From Bin107 sp965218885 (lineage in GTDB: Bacteria; UBA8248): a stretch of 64,000 nt of DNA. The stretch covers positions 2,728,001 to 2,792,000 of the forward strand of contig OZ244713.1 of the NCBI GenBank assembly GCA_965218885.1. The letters run 5' to 3'. Numbering within the stretch: the stretch's first letter is position 1; every line of letters begins with the position of its first letter. Below are positions 27,561 to 34,927 of the stretch, one piece after another. The notes below the pieces were generated by a model. It was not told the origin of the DNA. It saw nothing but the letters and a program-made list of their open reading frames with translations, and ran no database searches. The translations under genes and the position numbers were made by a program.

Positions 27561-28541
27561 GTGACGAAGGTGGCGGAACTGAAAGAGGGCGAGCGGTTCG
27601 ATTCTTTTTTCAGGATCAGGGAATACGAAGCGCGCCAGAGCCGGGCGGGCAGGGAGTATCTCGATCTGACCCTGGAAGACGCGACGGGCGAGGTTCCCGC
27701 CAAGGTCTGGGAGCCTGGGACCCAGGTGCAAGGGGCGATTCAGGCGGGCGATTTCATCAAGGTGCGGGCCATGGCGGAGAACTATCAGGGCCGCTTGCAG
27801 CTTCGGGTGGAGCGCGTCCGCCGGGTGAACGAGCAGGATTACGAGAGCGGCTTCAAGCCCGAAGACTACGTGCAGCGCACTCCTTACGATATCGACGTGA
27901 TGTGGGAGGAAGCGAAGCGCATCGCGGGCGGCTGCCACCCGCTCGTGGCCGCGTATCTTACCGCGATACTGAATGGGTATGAAGAGAAATTCCGCGAATG
28001 GCCCGCCGCCCAGCGTATTCACCATCCCTATCTCGGCGGACTGCTCGAGCATACCTTATCAGTCACGAAAACGTGCCTTTATCTCGCGGATAAATACGAC
28101 GTCTCAAAGGACCTCCTCGTCGCGGGCGCGCTCTTGCACGACATCGGTAAGCTGGAGGAACTCTCCACCGAGGGGGCCACGCACTACACCGCCGCCGGCC
28201 GTTTGGTCGGCCACATCGTGCTGGGGCGCGACATCGCGCGCGACTGGGCGCGGCGTGCGGACGTTTTTCCCGAAGGAGAGGCTTTGCCCGAGGATTTCCT
28301 GCTGCATCTCGAACACCTCATCCTCTCACATCAGGGCCAGCCCGAGTGGGGCACCGTCAAGGTGCCCATGTCGGCGGAGGCGCTCCTGCTGCACTACGCG
28401 GACGACATCGACGCCAAGTTCAACCTGCTGAAGCGCGCGGTGGAAGAAGACAAAGGCGATGAGGATTTCACGGCCAGAAACCACATCATGGGGCGCGCCT
28501 TCTACAAGGGCGGCCCGCCCCTCCCGCCGGAGAATTCATAG
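27561..28541 (+). CDS. 3'-5' exoribonuclease YhaM family (OB + HD domains)
   Basis: A 326-residue protein of the YhaM/CBF1 family. An N-terminal OB fold (about 1-100: LDLTLEDATGEVPAKVW, VKVRAMAENYQGRLQL-like) binds RNA or single-stranded DNA. It is followed by an HD phosphohydrolase domain with HHPYLGGLLEHTLSVTKTC and LLHDIGKLEELS, where the His and Asp residues bind metal. I chose the GTG at 27561 because GGGAG precedes it and the length then fits the family; the longer frame from 27405 runs through repeat DNA. It probably trims RNA ends. Confidence 0.87.
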   Translation: MTKVAELKEGERFDSFFRIREYEARQSRAGREYLDLTLEDATGEVPAKVWEPGTQVQGAIQAGDFIKVRAMAENYQGRLQLRVERVRRVNEQDYESGFKPEDYVQRTPYDIDVMWEEAKRIAGGCHPLVAAYLTAILNGYEEKFREWPAAQRIHHPYLGGLLEHTLSVTKTCLYLADKYDVSKDLLVAGALLHDIGKLEELSTEGATHYTAAGRLVGHIVLGRDIARDWARRADVFPEGEALPEDFLLHLEHLILSHQGQPEWGTVKVPMSAEALLLHYADDIDAKFNLLKRAVEEDKGDEDFTARNHIMGRAFYKGGPPLPPENS

Positions 28542-28624
28542 AATGTCTGGGTCTGAGGCGAATCTCATCACCTGCATGAACCCCAACGCAGCTCGCCCCG
28601 GGCCACTGCCGGAGATTCCAGAAA

Positions 28625-29518
28625 TTGTCTAACCATATGAAAGAGATCATGAACGAGAAGACGGGGCGCATCGTCATGCTGGCGGTGGACCACGGCTATT
28701 TCCAGGGGCCGACCTCGGGTCTCGAAGAACCCGGGAAGACCATCGAACCCCTGCTGCCTTATTGCGACGCGGTGAGTCCCACGAAGGGCGTTTTCCTGCG
28801 CTGTATGCCGCCCGAGAGCAAGACGCCGGTGATCTTGAGGGCATCGGGCGGAAACGCCATCGTCTATTCCGATCCGGTGGAACTGGAGCGCGAGTTGAGC
28901 ATCCGGGGAGCGGGCCTTGCGGATGAGGCGGCGCGCGAGGCGATGAGAGAGCGCATCGCCGATGAAATCGTGAACCGTGAACTCTCCAACGAATCCATCA
29001 CCGTCTCGGCGGCGGAGGCGTCGCGCTTGGGCGTGGCGGGCGTTTCGGTGTCGATATACGTGGGCGCGCGCTACCAGAAAGAATCCATCCTGAACCTCGC
29101 CCGCATGAGCGATGAAGGGCGTAAGAATGGTCTGATCGTCTTAGGGATCACGGCGGTGGGCAAGGAGATGACGCGAGACGCGCGCTACCTCGGGCTGGCG
29201 ACGCGCATCGCGGCGGAACACGGGGCCGACGTCGTGAAGACGTATTACTGCGAGGGCTTTGAGCGCGTGGTGCGCGGTTGTTTCGCGCCCATCGTCATCG
29301 CGGGCGGCAAGAAGGCGCCCGAGCGCGAGGCGCTCGCGTTTTGCCGCCGGGCCATCGATGAGGGAGCGGTGGGCGTGGACATGGGCCGGAACATCTTCCA
29401 GAGCGCGCATCCGGTCGCCATGATCCGGGCGGTGCGCGCCGTCGTGCATGATGATGTAAGCCCCGACGCCGCCTATGAGATGTTCGAGGATCTGAGTGCG
29501 GTGCCCCTCACGGATTGA
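28625..29518 (+). CDS. LsrF/class I aldolase-like enzyme
   Basis: A 297-residue TIM-barrel enzyme of the DeoC/LacD/FbaB-type class I aldolases. It matches by eye the E. coli LsrF thiolase of autoinducer-2 breakdown: VMLAVDHGYFQGPTSGLE, VILRASGGNAIVY, LATRIAAEHGADVVKTYYCE with the Schiff-base lysine, PIVIAGGKKAPEREAL and GVDMGRNIFQSAHPVAM. The start is uncertain: TTG at 28625 has GGAG 10 bases upstream, and an ATG lies at 28637. No other lsr gene is present, so its substrate here may differ. It lies between a yhaM-like gene and an alcohol dehydrogenase gene 29 bases on. Confidence 0.8.
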   Translation: MSNHMKEIMNEKTGRIVMLAVDHGYFQGPTSGLEEPGKTIEPLLPYCDAVSPTKGVFLRCMPPESKTPVILRASGGNAIVYSDPVELERELSIRGAGLADEAAREAMRERIADEIVNRELSNESITVSAAEASRLGVAGVSVSIYVGARYQKESILNLARMSDEGRKNGLIVLGITAVGKEMTRDARYLGLATRIAAEHGADVVKTYYCEGFERVVRGCFAPIVIAGGKKAPEREALAFCRRAIDEGAVGVDMGRNIFQSAHPVAMIRAVRAVVHDDVSPDAAYEMFEDLSAVPLTD

Positions 29519-29547
29519 AGCCTGCGCGTAACACAGGAAGTAATAAA

Positions 29548-30576
29548 ATGCCTGAGACCATGCGAGCGGCGGTTTATTACAGAAACGACGACGTGCGGAT
29601 CGAAGAGATGGCCACGCCCCGCGCCGGGGCGGGCGAGCTTCTCATCAAGACGCGCGCGAGCGGCATCTGCGGCAGCGACGTCATGGAGTGGTACCGCGTC
29701 AAGAGCGCGCCGCGCGTACTGGGCCACGAGGTGACGGGCGTCGTCGCAGAGGCGGGCGAGGGGGTGGAGCGTTTCAGGGTGGGTGATCGCGTATGCCTCA
29801 CCCATCACGTGCCGTGCAACCGCTGCGCGCATTGTCTGCGCGGAGACCACACCGCCTGCGCGACGCTCAAGAGCACGAATTTCGACCCGGGCGGTTTCGC
29901 CGAGTTCATCCGGGCGCCCGCCATCAACGTGGAGCGGGGGACGTTCCGCCTGCCCGATGAGGTGTCCGACGATGCGGGCGTGTTCGTCGAGCCGCTGGGC
30001 TGTGTCCTGCGCGGCTGGCGGCGCTTCCGGTTGACGCCGGGCCTGAGCGTCCTCGTGGTGGGAAGCGGCATGTCGGGGCTTTTGCACGTTCAGGCGGCGC
30101 GCCTCCTGGGGGCGGGCCCCGTTTTCGCGACGGACGTTCATCCTTATCGCCTGGACGCCGCCGAGCGGTTCGGCGCGCGCGCGCTGCCCCCGTGTGAAGA
30201 TATGGCCGAGGCCCTACGGGAGGCGAACGGCGGTTGTCTGGCGGATCGCGTCGTCTTGTGCGCGGGCGCGCCCGAGGCGCTTGAGACGGCTCTCGCGTGC
30301 GTGGCGGCTTGCGGCGTCTTGCAGCTTTTCGCCCCCACGCCGCCGGGCTATCGCCCCGAGATGGATTTGAACCGAATCTGGAGTGAGCAAATCGCCATCA
30401 CCACCACCTATGGCGCGGCCCCGCTCGATCTGGAAGAAGCGCTCGCGCTCATTCGCGCCGGACGCCTGGATGTCGAGGAGATGATCACCCACAGGCTCCC
30501 GCTCGCGCAGGCGCAGGAGGGCTTTCGCCTCGTCGCCCAGGCGGGTGAATCCCTGAAGGTGGTGCTCAGGCCGTAG
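29548..30576 (+). CDS. Zinc-dependent alcohol/polyol dehydrogenase
   Basis: A 342-residue medium-chain dehydrogenase. The catalytic zinc site has the cysteine in SGICGSDVMEWY and GHEVTGVVAEAGEGVERF. The structural zinc lobe has CNRCAHCLRGDHTAC. The NAD(P) fold contains VLVVGSGMSGLLHVQAARLL. It resembles sorbitol and threonine dehydrogenases. I chose the ATG at 29548 after an AGGAAG site; an ATG four codons later is also possible. It may form an operon with the LsrF-like gene, which would pair an aldolase-type enzyme with a polyol or hydroxyketone oxidoreductase. Confidence 0.87.
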   Translation: MPETMRAAVYYRNDDVRIEEMATPRAGAGELLIKTRASGICGSDVMEWYRVKSAPRVLGHEVTGVVAEAGEGVERFRVGDRVCLTHHVPCNRCAHCLRGDHTACATLKSTNFDPGGFAEFIRAPAINVERGTFRLPDEVSDDAGVFVEPLGCVLRGWRRFRLTPGLSVLVVGSGMSGLLHVQAARLLGAGPVFATDVHPYRLDAAERFGARALPPCEDMAEALREANGGCLADRVVLCAGAPEALETALACVAACGVLQLFAPTPPGYRPEMDLNRIWSEQIAITTTYGAAPLDLEEALALIRAGRLDVEEMITHRLPLAQAQEGFRLVAQAGESLKVVLRP

Positions 30577-30579
30577 GCA

Positions 30580-30698
30580 AAGCCGAATCTTGCGGGAGAG
30601 CGCGAAAGAAGGTAGTGTTTTACCAAGGTTGCGGACCATGGGGCGCGAGGTCATGGAGTTTCGCAGGGCAAATGTTAAGAACCCGCGAGGGGAAAGAA
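30580..30698 (+). promoter_or_regulatory. Conserved structured leader, unit 1
   Basis: Starts just after the dehydrogenase stop. Candidate stems: GGTA 30611-30614 with TACC 30621-30624; CCATG 30636-30640 with CATGG 30652-30656; and CCC-GCGA-GGG 30682-30691, a GNRA-loop hairpin whose 3' arm overlaps the ribosome binding site of the small gene. Nearly identical to the leaders of units 2 and 4. Confidence 0.6.
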
Positions 30699-30926
30699 AT
30701 GACGGGTTTTGAAACGGCGACACTCTGGGCGGCAGGCATTCAAAGCGCTGTAACTCTCATGGTGGGAAGCGTTCAATGTCTTCTTATATGGAAAGGCTTG
30801 AGGCAGATGGAACTCGCCTCGGAACTGAGAGAAAGGGAGAGCGCGAGGCGGCATGAGGAGGTCATGAACAATCACGCTGAATCCATGACCGCCCTCAAGA
30901 CGCTCATCGAGCGGACAGGAAAGTAA
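30699..30926 (+). CDS. Small one-helix membrane protein, tandem copy 1
   Basis: A 75-residue product of a family I do not recognise. The N-terminus MTGFETATLW is shared by all four copies. Residues about 9-31 (WAAGIQSAVTLMVGSVQCLL) form one membrane helix. The rest is a charged amphipathic helix, SELRERESARRHEE, then MNNHAESMTALKTLIERT, likely a coiled coil. In units 1, 2 and 4 an in-frame ATG lies nine codons upstream. Unit 3 has a stop right after the matching ATG, so the ATG before ACGGG is the common start. GGGG lies about 7 bases upstream. It is followed at once by an intrinsic terminator. Confidence 0.7.
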   Translation: MTGFETATLWAAGIQSAVTLMVGSVQCLLIWKGLRQMELASELRERESARRHEEVMNNHAESMTALKTLIERTGK

Positions 30927-30950
30927 CCGCCGCCTCTCACCGGCGATTCC

Positions 30951-30983
30951 GCCTCCCTCCTCCGGGACGGGGGCTTTTCTTTT
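30951..30983 (+). terminator. Intrinsic terminator, unit 1
   Basis: GCCTCCCTCC - TCC - GGGACGGGGGC followed by TTTTCTTTT. The stem has a mismatch compared with units 2-4, so it may be weaker. Confidence 0.7.
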
Positions 30984-31001
30984 GCTTCGAACCTTAGCTA
31001 A

Positions 31002-31030
31002 TCATCCACGGGGTGGTAGGTCGGTTCGTT
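31002..31030. repeat. Copied fragment of the recD2 3' end, between units 1 and 2
   Basis: TCATCCACGGGGTGGTAGGT and the next nine bases match the last codons of the recD2 gene (ELTYHPVD), which ends at 32343 on the minus strand. One base differs (CGGTTCG for CAGTTCG). Confidence 0.75.
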
Positions 31031-31035
31031 ATCAC

Positions 31036-31157
31036 ACAAAGCCGAATCTTGCGAGAGAGCACGAAAGAAGGTAGGGTTTTACCAAGGTTGCGGACCATGG
31101 GGCGCGAGGTCATGGAGTTTCGCAGGGCAAATGTTAAGGACCCGCAAGGGGGAAGTA
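31036..31157 (+). promoter_or_regulatory. Conserved structured leader, unit 2
   Basis: Same layout as unit 1: GGTA 31070-31073 with TACC 31080-31083; CCATG 31095-31099 with CATGG 31111-31115; CCC-GCAA-GGG 31141-31150 in front of the start. The tetraloop changes from GCGA to GCAA, keeping the GNRA pattern. Confidence 0.6.
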
Positions 31158-31364
31158 ATGACGGGTTTTGAAACGGCGACACTCTGGGCGGCAGGCATTC
31201 AAAGCGCTGTAACTCTCATGGTGGGAAGCGTTCAATGCCTTCTTATATGGAAAGGCTTGAAGCAGATGGAACTCGCCTCGGAACTGAGAGAAAGGGAGAG
31301 CGCGAGGCGGCATGAGGAATCCATGACCGCGCTCAAGACACTTATTGAGCGAACGGCGAAGTAA
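31158..31364 (+). CDS. Small one-helix membrane protein, tandem copy 2
   Basis: 68 residues. It is identical to copy 1 through the membrane helix except for one residue (K for R in GLKQMEL), but lacks the nine-residue VMNNHAESM-type segment, running RRHEESMTALKTLIERTAK. GGGGGAAG lies 4-10 bases before the ATG. Function unknown. A helix-plus-coiled-coil layout of this size occurs in small membrane toxins, phage lysis helpers and small regulatory subunits, and the sequence does not decide between them. Confidence 0.7.
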   Translation: MTGFETATLWAAGIQSAVTLMVGSVQCLLIWKGLKQMELASELRERESARRHEESMTALKTLIERTAK

Positions 31365-31387
31365 CTCCCGCTCCCACCGGCTATACC

Positions 31388-31420
31388 GCCTCCGTCCTCC
31401 GGGACGGGGGCTTTTTTTCT
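31388..31420 (+). terminator. Intrinsic terminator, unit 2
   Basis: GCCTCCGTCC - TCC - GGGACGGGGGC followed by TTTTTTTCTTT. A ten-base-pair GC-rich stem and a T run on the plus strand. Confidence 0.85.
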
Positions 31421-31436
31421 TTCATTGATCATCCGC

Positions 31437-31478
31437 TACTCATCCACGAGATGGCAGGTCAGTTCGTTATCGGGCGAG
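31437..31478. repeat. Copied fragment of the recD2 3' end, between units 2 and 3
   Basis: The longest of the three fragments, about 42 bases, starting CTACTCATCCACGAGATGGC and running to TATCGGGCGAGAGG. It includes the complement of the recD2 stop codon and about 13 codons, with a few substitutions. Confidence 0.75.
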
Positions 31479-31607
31479 AGGCCCAATCTTGCGGGGGAGC
31501 GCGAAAGGGACTAGAATTTTGTCTGAGATTGCGAGCAACGCAGGGTGAGGTGCCCTGGGTCCACGAGGTTTTCAATGTAACGACGGAGGACCCGTAAGGG
31601 GGAAGTA
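31479..31607 (+). promoter_or_regulatory. Conserved structured leader, unit 3 (divergent)
   Basis: Much of the sequence differs from the other three leaders, yet the pairings hold: GGAC 31508-31511 with GTCT 31521-31524 replaces GGTA/TACC; CAGGG 31541-31545 with CCCTG 31553-31557 replaces CCATG/CATGG; CCC-GTAA-GGG 31591-31600 keeps a GNRA loop. This is the key evidence that the leader acts as folded RNA. Confidence 0.6.
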
Positions 31608-31802
31608 ATGACGGGTTTTGAAACGGCGACACTCTGGTTCTACACCATGCAGTCCATGATCGGGCTTGCGCAGTGCGGCCTCATCTGGATGGGCTTGAAG
31701 CAGATGAGCCGCTCCTCGGAATTAAGAGAAAGAGAGGGTGCTAGACGGCATGAGGAGACGATGACTGCTCTCGTGACACTTATCGAACGAATAGCGAAGT
31801 AA
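31608..31802 (+). CDS. Small one-helix membrane protein, tandem copy 3
   Basis: 64 residues. The N-terminus MTGFETATLW is unchanged, but the membrane helix is a second type: FYTMQSMIGLAQCGLIWMGL, followed by KQMSRSSELREREGARRHEE and TMTALVTLIERIAK. So the ends are conserved and the membrane segment has been replaced. The upstream in-frame ATG seen in the other units is followed here by TAA, which fixes the start at 31608. Confidence 0.7.
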   Translation: MTGFETATLWFYTMQSMIGLAQCGLIWMGLKQMSRSSELREREGARRHEETMTALVTLIERIAK

Positions 31803-31826
31803 CACCCGCTTCCTACCACATTTCCC

Positions 31827-31859
31827 GCCCCCGTCCTCCGGGACGGGGGCTTTTCTTTT
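31827..31859 (+). terminator. Intrinsic terminator, unit 3
   Basis: GCCCCCGTCC - TCC - GGGACGGGGGC, a perfect ten-base-pair stem, followed by TTTTCTTTT. Confidence 0.88.
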
Positions 31860-31877
31860 GCTTCGAACCTTAGCTAA

Positions 31878-31906
31878 TCATCCACGGGGTGGTAGGTCAG
31901 TTCGTT
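31878..31906. repeat. Copied fragment of the recD2 3' end, between units 3 and 4
   Basis: TCATCCACGGGGTGGTAGGT and the next nine bases match the recD2 3' end exactly over 29 bases. Confidence 0.75.
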
Positions 31907-31911
31907 ATCAC

Positions 31912-32033
31912 ACAAAGCCGAATCTTGCGGGAGAGCACGAAAGAAGGTAGTGTTTTACCAAGGTTGCGGACCATGGGGCGCGAGGTCATGGAGTTTCGCA
32001 GGGCAAATGTTAAGGACCCGCGAGGGGAAAGAA
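31912..32033 (+). promoter_or_regulatory. Conserved structured leader, unit 4
   Basis: Same type as units 1 and 2: GGTA 31946-31949 with TACC 31956-31959; CCATG 31971-31975 with CATGG 31987-31991; CCC-GCGA-GGG 32017-32026. Confidence 0.6.
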
Positions 32034-32270
32034 ATGACGGGTTTTGAAACGGCGACACTCGGCTTTTACACCATGCAGTCCATGATCGGGCTTGCGCAGT
32101 GCGGACTCATCTGGATGGGTTTGAAGCAGATGAGCCGCTCTTCGGAATTGCGCGAAAGAGAAGGAGCGAGGCGGCATGAAGAAGTCATGAAAAATCACGC
32201 CGAGACCATGAAAAATCACGCGGAATCCATGACCGCGCTCAAGACTTTAATCGAGCGAACGGCGAAGTAG
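32034..32270 (+). CDS. Small one-helix membrane protein, tandem copy 4
   Basis: 78 residues, the longest copy. It has the second-type membrane helix of copy 3 (FYTMQSMIGLAQCGLIWMGL) but the leader type of copies 1 and 2. Its C-terminal helix has a duplicated eight-residue step (MKNHAETMKNHAESM), where copy 1 has one and copies 2-3 have none. Start and RBS are as in copy 1. The terminator follows, then the convergent recD2 gene ends about 70 bases later. Confidence 0.7.
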   Translation: MTGFETATLGFYTMQSMIGLAQCGLIWMGLKQMSRSSELREREGARRHEEVMKNHAETMKNHAESMTALKTLIERTAK

Positions 32271-32294
32271 CTCCCGCTTTCCGGCAGCTATTCG

Positions 32295-32330
32295 GCCTCC
32301 GTCCTTCGGGACGGGGGCTTTTTTTCTTTC
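32295..32330 (+). terminator. Intrinsic terminator, unit 4
   Basis: GCCTCCGTCC - TTC - GGGACGGGGGC followed by TTTTTTTCTTT. It lies between the array and the convergent recD2 3' end. Confidence 0.85.
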
Positions 32331-32342
32331 ATTGATTATCCG

Positions 32343-34847
32343 CTACTCATCCACGGGGTGGTAGGTCAGTTCGTTTTCGGGCGGGGAGTCCTCATCGCCC
32401 TCGGTTGCTTCATTCTCGTAAAGGGAATCGGGCGGGGCTTCTTCGGTGAATTGCGCCTCATCCGCCTCGGTGTCCTGTATCTCCTCGGCCTCCGGCGAGG
32501 GAGGGGAAGCCTCCTGGAGGAGCGGTGCGAGTTTCGCCTCGCGGCGGATTCTTTCCGGTAAACCGCTCCACCTTCTTCTCACACGCGCGTTGCCTATCGC
32601 CATGCCGAGCGCCTTTTTCGCCCCGACGAGCACCACCAGACGCCTCGCCCGCGTGAGGGCGGTGTAGACGAGGTTTCTCTGCAGCATCGGGTAGTGCTGG
32701 GTGTGGAGCGGAATGACGACGGCGGGGTATTCGCTTCCCTGGCTCTTGTGCACGGTGATGGCGTAGGCGTGCATCACCTCATCGAGCGCGCCGCGCGTGT
32801 ATTCGACGACGTTCGAATCGAAGGCCACGCGAATGCTTCCCTCCTCGGGCGCGACGCTTTTGACGACGCCGATGTCGCCGTTGAATACGTCTTTTTCGTA
32901 GTTGTTCCTTACCTGGATGAGCTTATCGCCCGTGCGGAACGTGCGGCCCCCGCTATGGAGCGCCGGGGCGTTTCCTGCGGGATTGAGCGCTTCCTGTAAG
33001 CGCGCGTTCAAGCTCTGTACGCCGAGCACGCCGCGCTGCATGGGGGAGATGACCTGAAGATCGGCGATGGCGTCGATTCTGAATCGCTCGGGAATGCGCT
33101 CGCGGCACAGTTCGATGATGAGGTCCGCACAGCGTTCCGCCTCGCTCTCCTCGATGAAATAGTAATCGAACGGCTCGTCTTCGTTTTCCCCTTTGCCGTT
33201 TCTGGGCATCTCGCCGCGGTTCACGCGGTGTGCGTTTTCGACGATCAGACTCTCCTGCGCCTGGCGGAAGACCTCGGTGAGCCGCACCACGGGCAGGGAT
33301 TCGGAGGTGATGACGTCGCTCAGGACGTTGCCGGGCCCCACGGAGGGGAGCTGATCCACGTCACCCACCAGGACGAGCGTCGCCGCATCGGGCACCGCGC
33401 GCAGCAGATGGGCCGTCAGGTGCACGTCGAGCATCGAGGCCTCATCGATGATCACGATGTCGCCTGCGAGCGGGTTTTCCGCGTCGCGGGTAAAGCCGCC
33501 CGAGTGCCAGCTGTACTCCAGCAATCTGTGGATGGTGGCCGCCTCGTGGCCGGTGACTTCCGAGAGGCGCTTGGCCGCCCGGCCCGTGGGCGCGCCCAGG
33601 ATGACCTGGAGGCCGAGTTTCGTATAGAGGTTGGTGACGGCGCTTACGATGGTCGTCTTGCCGGTGCCGGGGCCTCCCGTGACGATGAGCACTTTTTGCG
33701 TGAGCGCGCCCTCTATCGCCGCGCCCTGATCGCCGGTCGCCTTTCCGCCTTCGAGAGCGCGCCGGGCGAGGTGTCCGAGGCGCTCTTTGGTCGTGTTTCC
33801 GGGAGCGCCCTGTCCCCGCATGGCGGCTTCGAGGCGCGCCTCGTCGCGCGGCGTGCGAATGAGCGCGGCGAGGCGGCGGGCGACCTCGCATTCCGCGGCG
33901 TACAGCGGTCGCGCGTAGACGCGCTTGCCCTCGGCCGAGGCCAGGTTCTCGGTCATGTTCGCCGATTCGATCACCAGGGTGCCGCCCTGGCCCAGGCTCT
34001 CGAGGACGGGGGTCAAGGCGTCGGCTTCGGTCTCGAGCATCTCGGCGGCTGTCTCGACCAGATCCCCATAGGGCAAAAAGCAGTGGCCCTCGCGCTCGGC
34101 GAGTTGGTTCAGGACGTAGACGGCTCCCGCCGCGAGGCGTTCGGGCGAGTCTGCGGGGATGCCCAGATTCTGGGCGATGCGGTCCGCGCTCTTGAAGCCC
34201 ACGCCGTGAATCTCCGCCGCCAGGCGGTAGGGGTCTTCGCGGAGAATCCTTATGGAGGCTTCACCGTAGGTTCGGAGAATTTTCTCGGACAGATGAAGCG
34301 AGATGTCGTATTGACGCAGGAAGAGCATGATCTCCTTGACCTCGCTCTGGCTCTTCCAGCTCTCGACGATCGCCTCGAGTTTCTTCGCGCCCAGCCCGTT
34401 GATTTCCGTGAGGCGCTCGGGGTGGTTGTCGAGAATATCGAGGGATTTCTCCCCAAAACGCGCCACGATTCTCCTGGCCAGCGCGGGGCCGATGTTCTTC
34501 ACGATGCCGGAAGCCAGGTATTTTTCGATTCCCTCGATAGTCGTGGGCGTCAGCGGGCGGGCGAGTTCGGCGTGGAACTGGCGGCCGAACCTGGGGTGAT
34601 CCTTCCAGGCGCCCTCGAACCGGACGCGCTCGCCCTCGCGTATGGAGGAGAGATAACCCACCACGGCCACGCGCGGGAAATCCTCGTTGTCCGGCTGGAC
34701 GAGCAAGACGGTGTAGCCGGTGTCCTCCGCGCGGAAGCGTATGCGTTCCACCGCGCCGGTCAGCTCGGTAGCGTCTTCGGGGAAAAGGCCCGCCTGGGGA
34801 GGAGGGGTCCCTCTTCTGGGGCGATGCGTTCTGGGTTTTCGCGTCAT
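32343..34847 (-). CDS. recD2: RecD2-type SF1B DNA helicase
   Basis: A 834-residue helicase of the RecD2 class, which works without RecB and RecC. The N-terminal OB-like and helix-hairpin-helix region (LTEINGLGAKKLEAIVESW; YRLAAEIHGVGFKSADRIAQ) precedes the motor. The motor has Walker A VTGGPGTGKTTIVSAV, Walker B VIIDEASMLD, GDVDQLPSVGPG, and a C-terminal AITVHKSQGSEYPAV with YTALTRARRLVVLVG. The acidic tail (EAEEIQDTEADEAQFTEE) ends ELTYHPVDE. The last 30-40 bases of this gene are copied between the small-gene units downstream. It unwinds DNA 5'-3' in repair. Confidence 0.93.
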   Translation of the reverse strand: MTRKPRTHRPRRGTPPPQAGLFPEDATELTGAVERIRFRAEDTGYTVLLVQPDNEDFPRVAVVGYLSSIREGERVRFEGAWKDHPRFGRQFHAELARPLTPTTIEGIEKYLASGIVKNIGPALARRIVARFGEKSLDILDNHPERLTEINGLGAKKLEAIVESWKSQSEVKEIMLFLRQYDISLHLSEKILRTYGEASIRILREDPYRLAAEIHGVGFKSADRIAQNLGIPADSPERLAAGAVYVLNQLAEREGHCFLPYGDLVETAAEMLETEADALTPVLESLGQGGTLVIESANMTENLASAEGKRVYARPLYAAECEVARRLAALIRTPRDEARLEAAMRGQGAPGNTTKERLGHLARRALEGGKATGDQGAAIEGALTQKVLIVTGGPGTGKTTIVSAVTNLYTKLGLQVILGAPTGRAAKRLSEVTGHEAATIHRLLEYSWHSGGFTRDAENPLAGDIVIIDEASMLDVHLTAHLLRAVPDAATLVLVGDVDQLPSVGPGNVLSDVITSESLPVVRLTEVFRQAQESLIVENAHRVNRGEMPRNGKGENEDEPFDYYFIEESEAERCADLIIELCRERIPERFRIDAIADLQVISPMQRGVLGVQSLNARLQEALNPAGNAPALHSGGRTFRTGDKLIQVRNNYEKDVFNGDIGVVKSVAPEEGSIRVAFDSNVVEYTRGALDEVMHAYAITVHKSQGSEYPAVVIPLHTQHYPMLQRNLVYTALTRARRLVVLVGAKKALGMAIGNARVRRRWSGLPERIRREAKLAPLLQEASPPSPEAEEIQDTEADEAQFTEEAPPDSLYENEATEGDEDSPPENELTYHPVDE

Positions 34848-34927
34848 GAATCGATCCTGGTCGCAGCCGGGCGGGCGGGGCGATGTGTCACCGGGTGCGC
34901 ATGGCCGGGGGTCGTGCGAGAGTCGGG

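Noticed and set aside
28543..28632. A 29-codon frame (MSGSEANLITCMNPNAARPG...) just before the LsrF-like gene.
   Set aside because: It has no RBS and overlaps the likely TTG start; it does not resemble the N-terminus of LsrF, so I treat it as chance.
30580..30698. Glycine or cyclic-di-GMP riboswitch as an identity for the leader.
   Set aside because: GGGAGAGCGCGAAAG recalls part of a glycine riboswitch, but the expected GCCGAAG-type core and the cyclic-di-GMP conserved segments are absent.
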